Assembly: GCA_963662155.1 (NCBI GenBank)
Contig: OY759263.1
Coordinates: 38,890,595-38,954,594 of the forward strand
From: Lamellibrachia columna
Lineage: Eukaryota > Annelida > Polychaeta > Sabellida > Siboglinidae
Reading direction: 5' to 3'
Length of the DNA stretch: 64,000 bases
The notes beneath the pieces are model-generated. The model was not told where the DNA came from. It saw only the letters and a list, made by a program, of their open reading frames with translations, and made no database searches. Below are positions 23,946 through 36,130 of this stretch, in pieces (position 1 is the stretch's first letter; every line of letters starts with the position of its first letter). A program made the translations under genes and the position numbers.

Positions 23946-25375
23946 TTGATGGTAATTCAGCTCGGTCTTACTATTAAAGGAGAAGTGGACCCACTCGTAC
24001 TAGAGTGCCAGTGAAATGACTACATTTGTAGTCACTGGAAGGGACACAGTAAGGTCTGTTCATGAGACACTGTAAGATGTACTGATGCTGATTGAGGATC
24101 TTTAAATCTATTGTGGAGGACTGTGATGTTGGTATTAAACATACAGTGTAGTTAGCTGTTATTAGTTTCACGTCTGTTAGCTAGGTTTGGAATAAAGCCA
24201 TTACGTCATTGTGAACCGACACCGGTGCACATGCAATCATGTGTTTGCTATGAATTAGAACAGACAACATTGACTTGGCCTATTTTTCAGACAGGCATCT
24301 GGCCACAGCCATTTAGGGATGGTTGCATAAGTTATCAAAGTCCAAAAACCATATAGCATTATGGATTAGTGGGCAGGGGCATCTGCAGGAATTTTTCCAG
24401 GGAGGGGCAAGAAAGAAGATATTTATATAAGATGTAAAGTTAACTTTGAGCTCACGAATATACGTCCGAAAAAAATTCCAGATCCGGGGGGACAAGTGCC
24501 CCCCCCCACAGACGCCCATGTTAGTGGGTGTTAGTTTGGTCGTCACTGCGTTTCGCGGGACCAACAAATGCTTTTTGATTTGCAATATGTGCTTTATCTT
24601 ACATCCCACACCACGTATTGAGGTAAACACATACGTTTTTTGGGACTGACGGTTTATGCAACCACCCATTATTATGGACGCCATTCAAATGTAATTGATG
24701 ACATCAGTGACATCGACATTTTGGGAGGGGGCAAACCGAAATGTTGGTGAGCAAAATGATGTCAAGTAGTAATAATAGTAATAATAATTTAGTTCTTACA
24801 TAACACATACTCCTGTAGATAGATCAACGCGCTGTACAACAAATAATACATACATAAAATACACACAATTATGCTTATAATCCAGATATAAATATATATA
24901 TATATAATATTGTAAATCATTAAATAAATACTCATTTAAGACTAGTTAAATATATATATATAATAAGTAAATAAATTGAAATACAGTATACTTGATGACG
25001 CAAATTCAAATAATATAATAATGTAAATAAGTAAAGTGGTAATCTGAACGGATTCGTGTACAGACAGGTCTAGTAATCCGTTGCAAAATCTATAGTGCTC
25101 ACAATAATGGATTACCATTAAAATCGAGCCCAAAATACAAATTTCAAATACGTGAAACCCTGTCCAAGTCTCCGGACAATGCAAATAGTTGCTACAGTCA
25201 AGGTGACACAGAGCCAAGCCCACGGGGACTGCAACTTTGAAGGATTTCAGTCCATGTTGAGACATTTCCTAAAACGTTTATGGATAGCTGCTGCCACGCT
25301 GCAATGTTGCACATAGCTCATGTATAAAACAGTTAGCGATTGCAATACATTGTTTTATTGATTCACTTTGTTTTT
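23946..25375. other. BAZ2 intron 11 segment, no gene seen
   Basis: AT-rich sequence with TA-rich simple stretches near 24890-24962. The 24365-24520 part has GGGGCAxxTG and GGACAAGTGCCCCCCC words seen at the ends of many transposon copies, but no matching second end was found. Confidence 0.5.
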
Positions 25376-25379
25376 TTAC

Positions 25380-28300
25380 TGCTGTATAAATGCACTATTC
25401 TAGCAGTTACTACCGCCCTGCCAACCCACCCGGATCTCGACCTCAGTCAGTATCGTGTGTACGGTTGTGGTTGAACAGACCGATCCGCGATGCACATTGT
25501 CGTCCACAGACACGACACACAAAGGTGACAGTGTTTGTTGAAGGCTGGGTAGCCTTCCGTCTTAGTCTCTTCTCTCTCAGGGCGTCGCACCGCTTTTTTT
25601 CGAATTCATGTAGGCCGACGTGGCATGTGCGACGCCAGAGGGCACGGTCCATCGCTGTGGACTCCCAGGTGTTGTGAGGCACGCCACATGATTTTAGTGT
25701 TGCCTTGAGCACGTCCTTGTATCTCTTTCGCTGCCCTCCCCGGCGTCCAGTTCTCCATAGAACACTGCCTTGGGGATGCGGTCATCGGCCATTCTCACAA
25801 GGTGCCCGGACCAACGGAGTTGTGCACGCTTGATGTGGTGTTCGATGCCATTTTGTGCACAGCGCTGTAAGACCTCGGTGTTGGAAATCATGTCTTGCCA
25901 CTTGATGTTAGCGATGCGCCTTAGGCTGCGCATGTGGAACTGGTCGAGTCTCCGTATGTGTCGGCGGTATGGTGTCCACGCCTCGCAGCCATATAGCAGT
26001 GTCGGTAGCACCACGGCACAGTATACACTGATTTTGGTGGCAAGATGTACACCGCGTTCATTCCAAAGGCGCTTGGTGAGTCTGCCAAATGACGCTCTCG
26101 CTTTCCCAATCCGTGTTGAGACGTCATCGTCTATCATGGCATTTTGTGATCGCGTGCTACCCAAGTAGGTGAACTTGTCAACGACGTTCAGTGGGTTGTT
26201 GTCGATGGTGATGATTGGAGCCGAGTAGTCTGCTCCAGGCTTCGGCTGATACATCACCTCGGTTTTCTTCAGACTGATAGTCAATCCGAAACAGCGGGCG
26301 GATCTGGCGAAAGCATTGGTAATCGCTTGTATGTCATCGATCGTATGTGCAAGAAGTGCACAGTCGTCAGCGAATAGTAGGTCTTTGATCAGTAACTTGG
26401 AAGTTCTTGTCCTGGATTTGAGTCGTCGAAGGTTGAATACGTTTCCATCAGTTCGGAACCAGATGAGTGCTCCCAAGTCGTTGTCATGGAACGCATCGTT
26501 GAGCATGGCTGAGAATACTAATGTGAATAACAGTGGTGCCATCACACAGCCTTGCTTGGTGCCATTTGTTACCGGGAATGGCTCTGACGTTTGACCCTGA
26601 TCTTGCACTCGGGCAACCATCCCTTCGTGGAATGAACGTATTACGTCGACAAACAAGTCAGGGCAACCAAGCTTTCGTAGTATCTGCCATAAGCCATCTC
26701 AGCTGATTGTGTCGAAGGCTTTCGTCAAGTCAACAAACTAGGTTTTGCTCTCTACATTTCTCCTGCACTTGGCGAGTTGCGAAGATCATATCGATTGTAC
26801 TGCGCTGTGCTCGGAAGCCGCATTGACTCTCGGGCAGGATGTTATCAGCGAGATGTAGTGCAAGCCGATTTAGCAAGATGCGCGCGAGTATCTTCCCAGC
26901 TATACAGAGAAGAGAAATTCAACGGTGGTTGTCACAGATGCTTTTGTCACCTTTCTTTTTGTAGATGTGGACGATGAATGCGTTCTTGAACTCTTGCGGA
27001 ACAGCCGTGCTGTCCCAGATGTTGCTGAAGAGCTTTACAAGGCGCTTCGTAAGGTTTGTGCCACCGTACTTGTAGATTTCGGCAGCAATCGCATCTGGTC
27101 CTGCTGCCTTTCCACTGGAAAGTTTCTTGATCGCTGTAGTAGTTTCTTCAAGTGTGGGTCGGTGTGCCAGTTCTTCCATGAGCGGGCGCTGTGCTATGTT
27201 GTCGATTGCGGCCTGCGAGATTGTTGATGGCCGGTTTAGCACATCGCTGAAGTGTTCTGCCCACCGTTCCAGTATGCGACTGGGTTTTGTGAGTTGTGTT
27301 TCGGCGTCTGCGCTCAGTAATGATGTAAATCCATTTGCTTGTGGACCGTATATCGCTTTGAGACCATTATAGAAGGAGTTTGAGTCTTTTCTATCCGCTG
27401 CCTCCTGCAACTCGTTCGCCCTGTCAGACCACCATTGTTCCTTCATGGCACGCAATCTGGCTTGAGCCAATTGCTTGTAGTGTCGATACGTGGTTGCTTT
27501 AGCTGCCGAATCTCGATCATTTATCCACTCTAGATGTGACTCATGCATTTTTCTGAGGACGGTGGCTGCTTCTGTATCATTTTCATCAAACCAGTCACGG
27601 TGTTTGCGTTTTGTGGTGCCTAGTACGTCTAGCGCGCCTTGGTAGATTATGTCACGCAGCTTAGTCCACGTCTCGTCCACATCGTGAGTTGTTTCAGCCT
27701 GTTCCTCGATTACCTCGTCCAGCTTTTTCTCCAGTTGCCGCTGTAGTTCGACAGATTTTAGTCTTGATACGTCCAGCTTCTTCCTTGGTTTCGTTCCACA
27801 CCTGTGCTTGCTGCCTTGGAAGGTTAGTCGCATGCGACTCTTCACCATCCTGTGATCAGACTAGCAAGTTGTGGCGCCTATGGTGCATGTCTTTTTGACG
27901 TCACGTGAGTTGCGTTGCCGGACTATGACGTAGTCGATCAGGTGCCAGTGTTTAGATCGAGGATGCATCCACGATGTCTTGTACTTATTTGCTTGTTGGA
28001 ATAGCGTATTGGTGATTGTCAATTGGTATTCGGCACACATGTTCAGGAGTAGAGAGCCGTTGGCATTTTCGTTACCCATGCCATGATGTCCGATGACACG
28101 CTCCCATGTTTCATAGTCCCGTCCCACTCGAGCATTGAAGTCACCAAGCACAATCAACTTGTCGCTGCGTGGGACTCTGCTGATCGTCGTCTTCAGACTT
28201 TAGTAGAAATTTTCTTTCTCCTCGTCCGGGTAAGTCATTGTTGGTGCATATGCACTAACTATAGTGGCGTAGTTCTTTCCGGACAGTCTGATGCGCATGG

Positions 28301-29340
28301 TCATCAGTCTTTCACTTACTCCCTTTGGCAGCTTATCAATGTGGCATAGATATGAGGACTGTATCGCAAAGCCTACTCCTGCTTGTCGATGGTCATTGGC
28401 TGGTTTGCCGATCCAGAAAAAAGTGTAGCCAGCACCCTTTTCCTCAAGTTGAGACTCGTCTGGTAGCCTCGTTTCATTCAAAGCTGCGATGGTGATGTTG
28501 TACCGTGCAAGCTTTCTGCCAATGATGGCTGTTCTACGTTCTAGCTGCTTGTCGTTATCTTGTAACGTACTCACATTCCATGTGCATATATTCAATGTAT
28601 CGTTTCGACCACAGTGTTGGATGACCAGCCCGCCGCGGTTTGCGGGCAAGTCGGGTTTGGGTCAGCTTTTGGAGAGAGCAGTGCTACCCCTAAACAGAGC
28701 TGCTCTGACGCCCTGGCAGGATACAAATGGCATCGTTACAAGATAACTCCACTGTCGATGACCAAGTGACCGTCACACCGGGGCCGCCAGCATGCAGGGT
28801 CGTGACTAGCAGCTTCCAGCGACATCCTTCGCCTGCCACCGTTGCCACTTCCCCATCGCCGCTGGGCTTGTTTGACTGAGTACCTGCGCATGGAGGTTTA
28901 GGGTGGCATGTACTTGCGCAGATACATTCCACACACTCGATCCTACCTTCCATGACCCGTGGCTCGGGTTAACCGAGACGACCGCTGAAAGGGTTGGACT
29001 GCCGGCAGTGACTAAATGGCTGTAGTACGTCTAACCAATTGCTCTGTGATGTTCTGCCACACATCTGCTTGACCGCCTCCTGAGCCGCAGTGAACAATGT
29101 GAGTCCCATAGCGCCTCATCTGCCGGAGAAGTCTTTAGACACAGTGGGGTAGACGTCCCCTACTCACCACCAAGGTATACCCTGGTGGCTACCCCGTACA
29201 TAGTTCAGCCAGTCAGACGAGACTGTTGCCCGGAGGGTGGCCGCTGCGGTGTCCGTGCAACTACTAGGAGCCATATGTACGAGTTGGATGGGGAGGGTAG
29301 ACCGGAGTCCTGGGCCACCCACTGCATGCAGTGGATGCGG
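25380..29340 (-). mobile_element. Near-complete non-LTR retrotransposon (APE endonuclease + RT)
   Basis: Minus strand, 5' to 3': a GC-rich leader (28650-29340); AP-type endonuclease (28649-28200, ICTWNVSTLQDN, ALNETRLPDE, continuing 28157-27861 with VLGDFNARVGRD and SWMHPRSKHWHLIDYVIV); a linker and RT start (27848-26919, LSSGKAAGPDAIAAEIYKYG); the RT core (26656-25694, GTKQGCVMAPLLFTL, DLLFADDCALLAH); and a C-terminal zinc finger (25712-25443, FVCRVCGRQCASRIGLFNH). The GC content is clearly above its surroundings. A few frameshifts or stops (near 28160-28200, 26660-26920 and 25700) disable it. Confidence 0.92.
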
Positions 29341-29389
29341 CTGCCGCTCAGACAGAGGTGCTACTACTCATCCCCATCCCAACCCTCCA

Positions 29390-30303
29390 TGTACATTTTA
29401 CGTAGTAGGGCGAATACGGTATGTACATGTACATTTTACTTAGTAGGGCGAAGACGGTATGTACATGTACATTTTACGTAGTAGGGCGAATACGGTATGT
29501 ACATGTACATTTTACTTAGTAGGGCGAATACGGTATGTACATGTACATTTTACATAGTAGGGCGAATACGGTATGTACATGTACATTTTACTTAGTAGGG
29601 CGAATACGGTATGTACATGTACATTTTACTTAGTAGGGCGAAGACGGTATGTACATGTACATTTTACTTAGTAGGGCGAATACGGTATGTACATGTACAT
29701 TTTACTTAGTAGGGCGAATACAGTATGTACATTTTACTTAGTAGGGCGAATACGGTATGTACATGTACATTTTACTTAGTAGGGCGAATACGGTATGTAC
29801 ATGTACATTTTACTTAGTAGGGCGAATACGGTGTGTACATGTACATTTTACTTAGTAGGGCGAATACGGTATGTACATGTACATTTTACTTAGTAGGGCG
29901 AATACGGTATGTACATGTACATTTTACTTAGTAGGGCGAATACGGTATGTACATGTACATTTTACTTAGTAGGGCGAATACGGTATGTACATGTACATTT
30001 TACTTAGCAGGGCGAATACGGTATGTACATGTACATTTTACTTAGTAGGGCGAATACGGTATGTACATGTACATTTTACTTAGTAGGGCGAATACGGTAT
30101 GTACATGTACATTTTACTTAGTAGGGCGAATACGGTATGTACATGTACATTTTACATAGTAGGGCGAATACGGTATGTACATGTACATTTTACTTAGTAG
30201 GGCGAATACGGTATGTACATGTACATTTTACTTAGTAGGGCGAATACGGTATGTACATGTACATTTTACGTAGTAGGGCGAATACGGTATGTACATGTAC
30301 ATT
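29390..30303 (+). repeat. 38-bp minisatellite before exon 12
   Basis: About 24 units of TTTTACTTAGTAGGGCGAAT plus ACGGTATGTACATGTACA, with G/T/A variants in CTTAG and one shortened unit near 29725. It starts at the retrotransposon leader and ends 60 bp before the exon 12 acceptor. GTACATGTAC in each unit is a perfect palindrome. Confidence 0.97.
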
Positions 30304-30363
30304 TTACTGTTGCATTTTGCATCATTGTTTTTGATCATGTCAAGTAAACCAGTATTTTTTCAG

Positions 30364-30584
30364 TCATGGAAGCGACCTTCAGAAGTTACTCCAGAAAGCG
30401 GAAAACTCCCTGACACTTTACCAGTGACCTCTGCACGTGTTGCCATGGAAACCATGCATAATGATACTGAAGCGAAGGGCACTGGACCAATGAAGGCAGC
30501 TGAATTGGAGGTTTTCAAAAAGAGGCTTTTGGCTCTCGAGAAAAACATAGAACGAAGATATTTTCAACCACCGTTTGCTAAAAG
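30364..30584 (+). CDS. BAZ2: BAZ2 exon 12: linker and LEKNIERR helix
   Basis: Acceptor TTTTTCAG, donor AG/GTAAAA, phase 0 to 2. Encodes SWKRPSEVTPESG, a linker, then LLALEKNIERRYFQPP, matching RLADLERNIERRI of BAZ2B. The upstream intron is 13 kb. Confidence 0.88.
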
Positions 30585-30794
30585 GTAAAAAGGCTGATGT
30601 ATAATAGTTCTGCTGCACCACTGTCAAATGCTTTAAGTGAAATATTTACTTCTATAGATTACTATTTATCAGGGATTCACAAAAAACCACAATGAACTTG
30701 TTGATTAATTATCCTTTTTTGGCATGCATATAAAGCTTTCAGATATTCAACATTTGGTTTAATGGTTTCGAAGTAAATGGGTTGAATTTGTTTG

Positions 30795-31638
30795 ATATTG
30801 TGATTTGTGTTTGCCTGATTTGATTTGTGTTTCTTGATTCATGTTTGCTGGAAGTTTTGATTCGTGTTTGTTGAATGTTCTGATTTGTGTTTGCTGGATA
30901 TTCTGATTTGTGTTTACTTGATGTTCTGATTCATGTTTGTGGGATGTTCTGATTTGTGTTTGCTGGATGTTGATTCATGTTTACTAGATGTTCTGATTCG
31001 TGTTTGTTGTATGTTCTGATTCATGTTTGCTAGATGTTCTGATTCGTGTTTGCTGGATGTTCTGATTTGTGTTTGCTGGATGTTGATTCGTGTTTGCTGG
31101 ATGTTGTGATTCATGTTTACTAGATGTTCTGATTCGTGTTTGTCGTATGTTCTGCTTCATGTTTGCTAGATGTTCTGATTCGTGTTTGCTGGATGTTCTG
31201 ATTTGTGTTTGCTGGATGTTGATTCGTGTTTGTTGTATGTTCTGATTCATGTTTACTAGATGTTCTGATTCGTGTTTGTTGTATGTTCTGCTTCATGTTT
31301 GCTAGATGTTCTGATTCGTGTTTGCTGGATGTTCTGATTTGTGTTTGCTGGATGTTGATTCGTGTTTGCTGGATGTTCTGATTCATGTTTACTAGATGTT
31401 CTGATTCATGTTTGTTGTATGTTCTGATTCATGTTTGCTGGATTTTCTAATTTGTGTTTGCTGGATGTCCTTAATTATGTTTGCTTGATGTTCTAATTCG
31501 TGTTGACTGGATGATCTGATTTGTGTTTGCTGGATGTTCTGATTCGTGTTTGCTGGATGTTCTGATTTGTGTTTGTTGGATGTTCTGATTCGTGTTTGCT
31601 GGATGTTCTGATTCATGTTTGCTGGATGTTCTGGTGTT
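30795..31638 (+). repeat. 23-bp minisatellite abutting exon 13
   Basis: About 36 diverged units of TGTTCTGATTCGTGTTTGCT plus GGA. Larger blocks of about 136 bp repeat with it (near 30960-31390). The last unit runs into the exon 13 acceptor. Confidence 0.93.
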
Positions 31639-31642
31639 GCAG

Positions 31643-31868
31643 CATCAAGTTGAATCTACAGAACATCTCATCAGGATCCGGCAAGGACAGCTGTGCTACA
31701 AGTGATAACGAAGAAAGGAGATGCATGCCAGACTCAACAGTGGATGTGCCGAAGGAGTTGTTGGCATGGCGTCAAGCTGTGCTGAGGACACACACCACCT
31801 CGCAATTGTCTCTGTGCATCTCGCAACTAAACAGCTGTATAGCTTGGGAGAAGAGTGTCATGAAAGTG
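31643..31868 (+). CDS. BAZ2: BAZ2 exon 13: region leading to the PHD fingers
   Basis: Acceptor GTTGCAG, donor GTG/GTAAGA. It ends with LLAWRQAVLRTHTTSQLSLC and CIAWEKSVMKV, the counterpart of VALCIQQLQKSIAWEKSIMKV directly before the PHD finger of BAZ2B. A 23-bp array runs up to its acceptor and a 31-bp array begins about 100 bp after its donor. Confidence 0.94.
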
Positions 31869-31961
31869 GTAAGAATGTCAACTACTCTGCAGGTTCATTT
31901 AATTCCCATTGCATTTGTTTATGTAGGTTTTTGTGGTAACGCATCACTGCCTTCTGTTTTA

Positions 31962-32599
31962 TCTCTGACTCCACTGCAGTGTTCTTGTTTTATCTCTCAC
32001 TCTGCAGCAGTGTTCTTGTTTTATCTCTCACTCCACTGCAGTGTTCTTGTTTTATCTCTCACTCCACTGCAGTGTTCTTGTTTTATATCTCACTCTGCTG
32101 CAGTGTTCTTGTTTTATCTCTCACTCCACTGCAGTGTTCTTGTTTTATCTCTCACTCTGCTGCAGTGTTCTTGTTTTATCTCTCACTCCACTGCAGTGTT
32201 CTTGTTTTATCTCTCACTCTGCTGCAGTGTTCTTGTTTTATCTCTGACTCCACTGCAGTGTTCTTGTTTTATCTCTCACTCTGCTGCAGTGTTCTTGTTT
32301 TATCTCTCACTCCACTGCAGTGTTCTTGTTTTATCTCTCACTCCACTGCAGTGTTCTTGTTTTATCTCTCACTCCACTGCAGTGTTCTTATTTTATCTCT
32401 CACTCCACTGCAGTGTTCTTGTTTTATCTCTCACTCCACTGCAGTGTTCTTGTTTTATCTCTCACTCTGCTGCAGTGTTCTTGTTTTATCTCTCACTCCA
32501 CTGCAGTGTTCTTGTTTTATCTCTCACTCCACTGCAGTGTTCTTGTTTTAACTCTCACTCCACTGCAGTGTTCTTGTTTTTTCTCTCACTCCACTGCAG
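31962..32599 (+). repeat. 31-bp minisatellite, first block
   Basis: About 20 units of TGTTCTTGTTTTATCTCTCA plus CTCCACTGCAG. Each unit ends in a pyrimidine tract followed by CTGCAG, a strong 3' splice-site look-alike, and contains a PstI-type palindrome. Confidence 0.97.
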
Positions 32600-33050
32600 G
32601 GGGCAGACCACAGTACAAAATTGCATTGGTGGCCATGTTGACGTTTTGTCTATTTATAAGAAAACGTGACCACTAAAAATTCAGAAAATTTTTCACAGCA
32701 ACTGCCATCATCTCATTAACATGCTGACCAAGTTTTGTCAAAATCACATACCTTCAGCTCTTTTGAAACGCCCTGACGTGCGATGCCCGTAAATTTTTAC
32801 AAAAATAGCCATGTATTACTGCGCCCACGTGACCCATAGCAGAAAAATTCCGATAAATCCCTCCGCCTGTTAAACTCTAAAAATAATGCACTGTTTCACA
32901 CCCAATAGCTTCTACAAAGAAACTGTGAATATGCCTGCTCAACTGCGCTTATGTCACATCATATGAATTGTTTAATTTCACATATCACAATTTAATATGC
33001 CCTACATTCATGTGAAACAATAAATAGGAAGGTCAACTGTGGTCTTACCC
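32600..33050. mobile_element. 451-bp MITE inside the 31-bp array
   Basis: Left end GGGGCAGACCACAGT and right end the inverse of GGGTAAGACCACAGT (12 of 15 match). CTGCAG lies directly on both sides, consistent with a 6-bp target duplication, though every array unit has this hexamer. No coding frame. Confidence 0.8.
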
Positions 33051-33763
33051 CTGCAGTGTTCTTGTTTTATCTCTCACTCCACTGCAGTGTTCTTGTTTTA
33101 TCTCTCACTCCACTGCAGTGTTCTTGTTTTATCTCTCACTCCACTGCAGTGTTCTTGTTTTATCTCTCACTCCACTGCAGTGTTCTTGTTTTATCTCCAC
33201 TGCAGTGTTCTTGTTTTCTCACTCCACTGCAGTGTTCTTGTTTTATTTCTCACTCCACTGCAGTGTTCTTGTTTTATTTCTCACTACACTGCAGTGTTCT
33301 TGTTTTATTTCTCACTCCACTGCAGTGTTCTTGTTTTATTTCTCACTCCACTGCAGTGTTCTTGTTTTATTTCTCACTCCACTGCAGTGTTCTTGTTTTA
33401 TTTCTCACTCCACTGCAGTGTTCTTGTTTTATCTCTCACTCCACTGCAGTGTTCTTGTTTTATCTCTCACTCCACTGCAGTGTTCTTGTTTTATCTCTCA
33501 CTCCACTGCAGTGTTCTTGTTTTATTTCTCACTCCACTGCAGTGTTCTTGTTTTATTTCTCACTCCACTGCAGTGTTCTTGTTTTATTTCTCACTCCACT
33601 GCAGTGTTCTTGTTTTATTTCTCACTCCACTGCAGTGTTCTTGTTTTATTTCTCACTCCACTGCAGTGTTCTTGTTTTATTTCTCACTCCACTGCAGTGT
33701 TCTTGTTTTATTTCTCACTCCACTGCAGTGTTCTTGTTTTATCTCTCACTCCACTGCATGTTT
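33051..33763 (+). repeat. 31-bp minisatellite, second block
   Basis: About 23 units of the same 31-bp sequence. Here many units read TTATTTCTCAC where the first block has TTATCTCTCAC, and two units near 33196-33230 are shortened. The TTATTT variant is common here and absent from the first block, so the blocks have expanded separately. Confidence 0.95.
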
Positions 33764-33827
33764 GTCAGGTAGTGGTGGATATTAATCTTTTCCATTTTCA
33801 TTTCATTATTTTGTGAATAATAACTGT

Positions 33828-36130
33828 CATACATACATACATACATCTTCTTCAGCTCTTCTAGGCTAGTAGCCTTTTAGCTGGTCTTGACAATTGTTTG
33901 TGCGCATGGGTGGGAAGTTGTCGTTTTGTAAGCATACCAGAATTTGTAAGCATACCAGAATTTGTCTAGTCTTGATTTGAAAATATTTAATGAGGGCGCT
34001 AAAACTACATACTCTGTGAGGGTCTTCCACAGGTTTACTACCCTGTGCCTAAAGTAATGCCTTCGTTGCCTTGCAGTCACGTGTTCTTTCTTGAGTTTCA
34101 GGCTGTGTCCCCTGGTTACCGTATTGTTGTCCAGCTCTAGTGACATTCTATCAACTTTATATATTCCATGGAGGTATTTGTAGGTTTCAATCATGTCTCC
34201 TCTTGCTCTTCTGTAGTAGAGGCTTGGGAGCTTAAGCGCCCTGAGCCTGTCACCATATTCGAGGTTCTTCAGTTCTAGGACTAGCTTTGTTGTTCGTCGT
34301 TGAATGTTCTCAATCATCTGTTGGTCTCTCTTGAGTGTTGGGGCCCAGGCTACATTGCCATATTCTAGAATAGGTCTGACCAGGTTCGTGTATAGTTTTT
34401 TCATGGTTGGTCCATCCAGGTATATAAATGATCTTCTAATAAGGCTTAGCATTTTGTTGGCTTTGTTTGCTACCATCTCCACTTGTTGATCAAACTTTAA
34501 ATCACGGTCTATTTGCGCCCCAAAGTCTCTCTCATTTGTGGTCTCCGCCAGAGTGGTATCTTTTCCACCACTGGTTATAGTATAGTCGTAGTGGTGGTTG
34601 TATTGTCCCAGATGCATAACTTTGCATTCCTCCTCATTGAAGTGAAGCTGCCACTTTCTAGTCCGTGCTTCTAGTTGTCTTAGGTCTGTCTGTAATGTTA
34701 CCTGGTCAGATTGGGCAGTCATTTGTCGGAATATCTTGGTATCATCAGCGAACATGTGAATAGGTGAGTCTACCACATCAGGCATGTCGTTAATGTAGCA
34801 GACAAAAAGCATTGGCCCAAGTACGCTTCCTTGCGGAATGCCGCTCATGACGGGAGACCATGATGATTTGCTACAGTTGACAAGAACATGTTGGCGTCAT
34901 CCCTCTAGGAAGGCTGCAATCCATTGGAGCACCTTGCCACCTATCCCGTATCCTGCCAACTTAACTAGCAGCCTCTGGTGTGGGACCGTGTTGAATGCTT
35001 TGGCAAAATCCAGGTAAATTGCATCCACACTATCTCCCTGCTCTATGGCTTCCGTCCATTTATCAAGGACGAGTAGCTGTGTAGTGCATGAGCGTCCATG
35101 CACGAAGCCACGCTGAAGACTTGACAGTAGGTTGTTTCTTGTCATGTGCGCCATCACTTCATTTCTAACCAACTTCTCCATCATCTTGCAGGCTACAGAA
35201 GTGATACTCACAGGGCGGTAGTTTCCTGCCCTTCTTAAATATTGGGTTGATGTTTCCCTCTTTCCAGTGCTGTGGTAAAGTCCCCTCAGCAAGTGATTTG
35301 GTGAATATTTTTTGGAAAGGTTCTACTAGCTCATCAGTCAATTCAACCAGAAGACGTCGATGGAGCCCATCCGGTCCTGGCGGTTGTGTAGTCTTTAGTG
35401 TCTTCAAAATCTTCTCAACTTCCTCATTTGTGATCAGAAAGTCAGTTAGCTCTGTGTTGTGCAGTCTATTCTCAAATGTGGGGATGTTTTCAAGGCTTTC
35501 TAAGGTGAAGACACTTGTGAAAAAGGCATTGAGTACTTCGGTTATGTCAACATCAGTATCAGTCATTGTCCCATCCAGACGCTCAAGATCTGTCACTGCT
35601 GAACAAGTCTTCATCTTTGACCTTGCGTACTTGTAGAGAGCTTTGAGATTGGCCTTAGCTTCCCTGGCTATCTGTCTCTCGAAATCTCGGACTGCCTTCC
35701 TCACCTCTGTCTTGACTCTGTTTGATGCTCTTCTATATTCAATATAGTGCTGTTAATTTCTGGTCTCACGGTATAGCATATATGCCTCAGACTTTCTCTT
35801 AACTGCCGTGATGGTCTTGGTATCTGCCCAAAGTGGTCTGGCTTTTCTTGCTTTACTTCCCATTGTGCATTTTGGTATATGTTTGTTGGATGCATTCCTT
35901 ATGGATTCCTCAAGGATTGCCCAGCATTGCTCTGTTGATTTATCTCTAAAATTTTCATTCCAGTTCCTAGAGGTCATCATTTCTCTCATTTCTTTGTAAT
36001 TTCCTTTGTCATATCTGTATTTGTCGATCCTAGATTTGGTGGACTTGGTGTAGCAACAAAAGTTGAAATTCAGTAGTGAGTGGTAGCTCTTTCCTATTGG
36101 TGCCAGGTACTTGAGTTTCTCGATCATGCC
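33828..36130 (-). mobile_element. CR1-type non-LTR retrotransposon, 5' truncated
   Basis: Minus strand: linker (36127-35753), palm start (35704-35165, LKTTQPPGPDGLHRRLL and NPIFKKGRK), YRPVSITSVACKMMEKLV and YLDFAKAFNTVPHQRLL (35292-34897), then SGIPQGSVLGPMLFVCYIND and MFADDTKIF (34848-33877), and a C-terminal part with RARGDMIETYKYLHGIY. The minus-strand 3' end runs into GTATGTATGTATG; short tandem repeats instead of poly(A) are typical of CR1. The endonuclease is missing. A few frameshifts. Confidence 0.92.

Noticed and set aside
24313..24684. Minus-strand 123-codon open frame and a possible transposon with GGGGCA ends
   Set aside because: No recognisable domain, and no second inverted end or target duplication found.
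31569..33816. Open frames of 190-366 codons rich in Leu, Ser and Cys
   Set aside because: Translations of the 31-bp array. Only 31643-31868 is coding.
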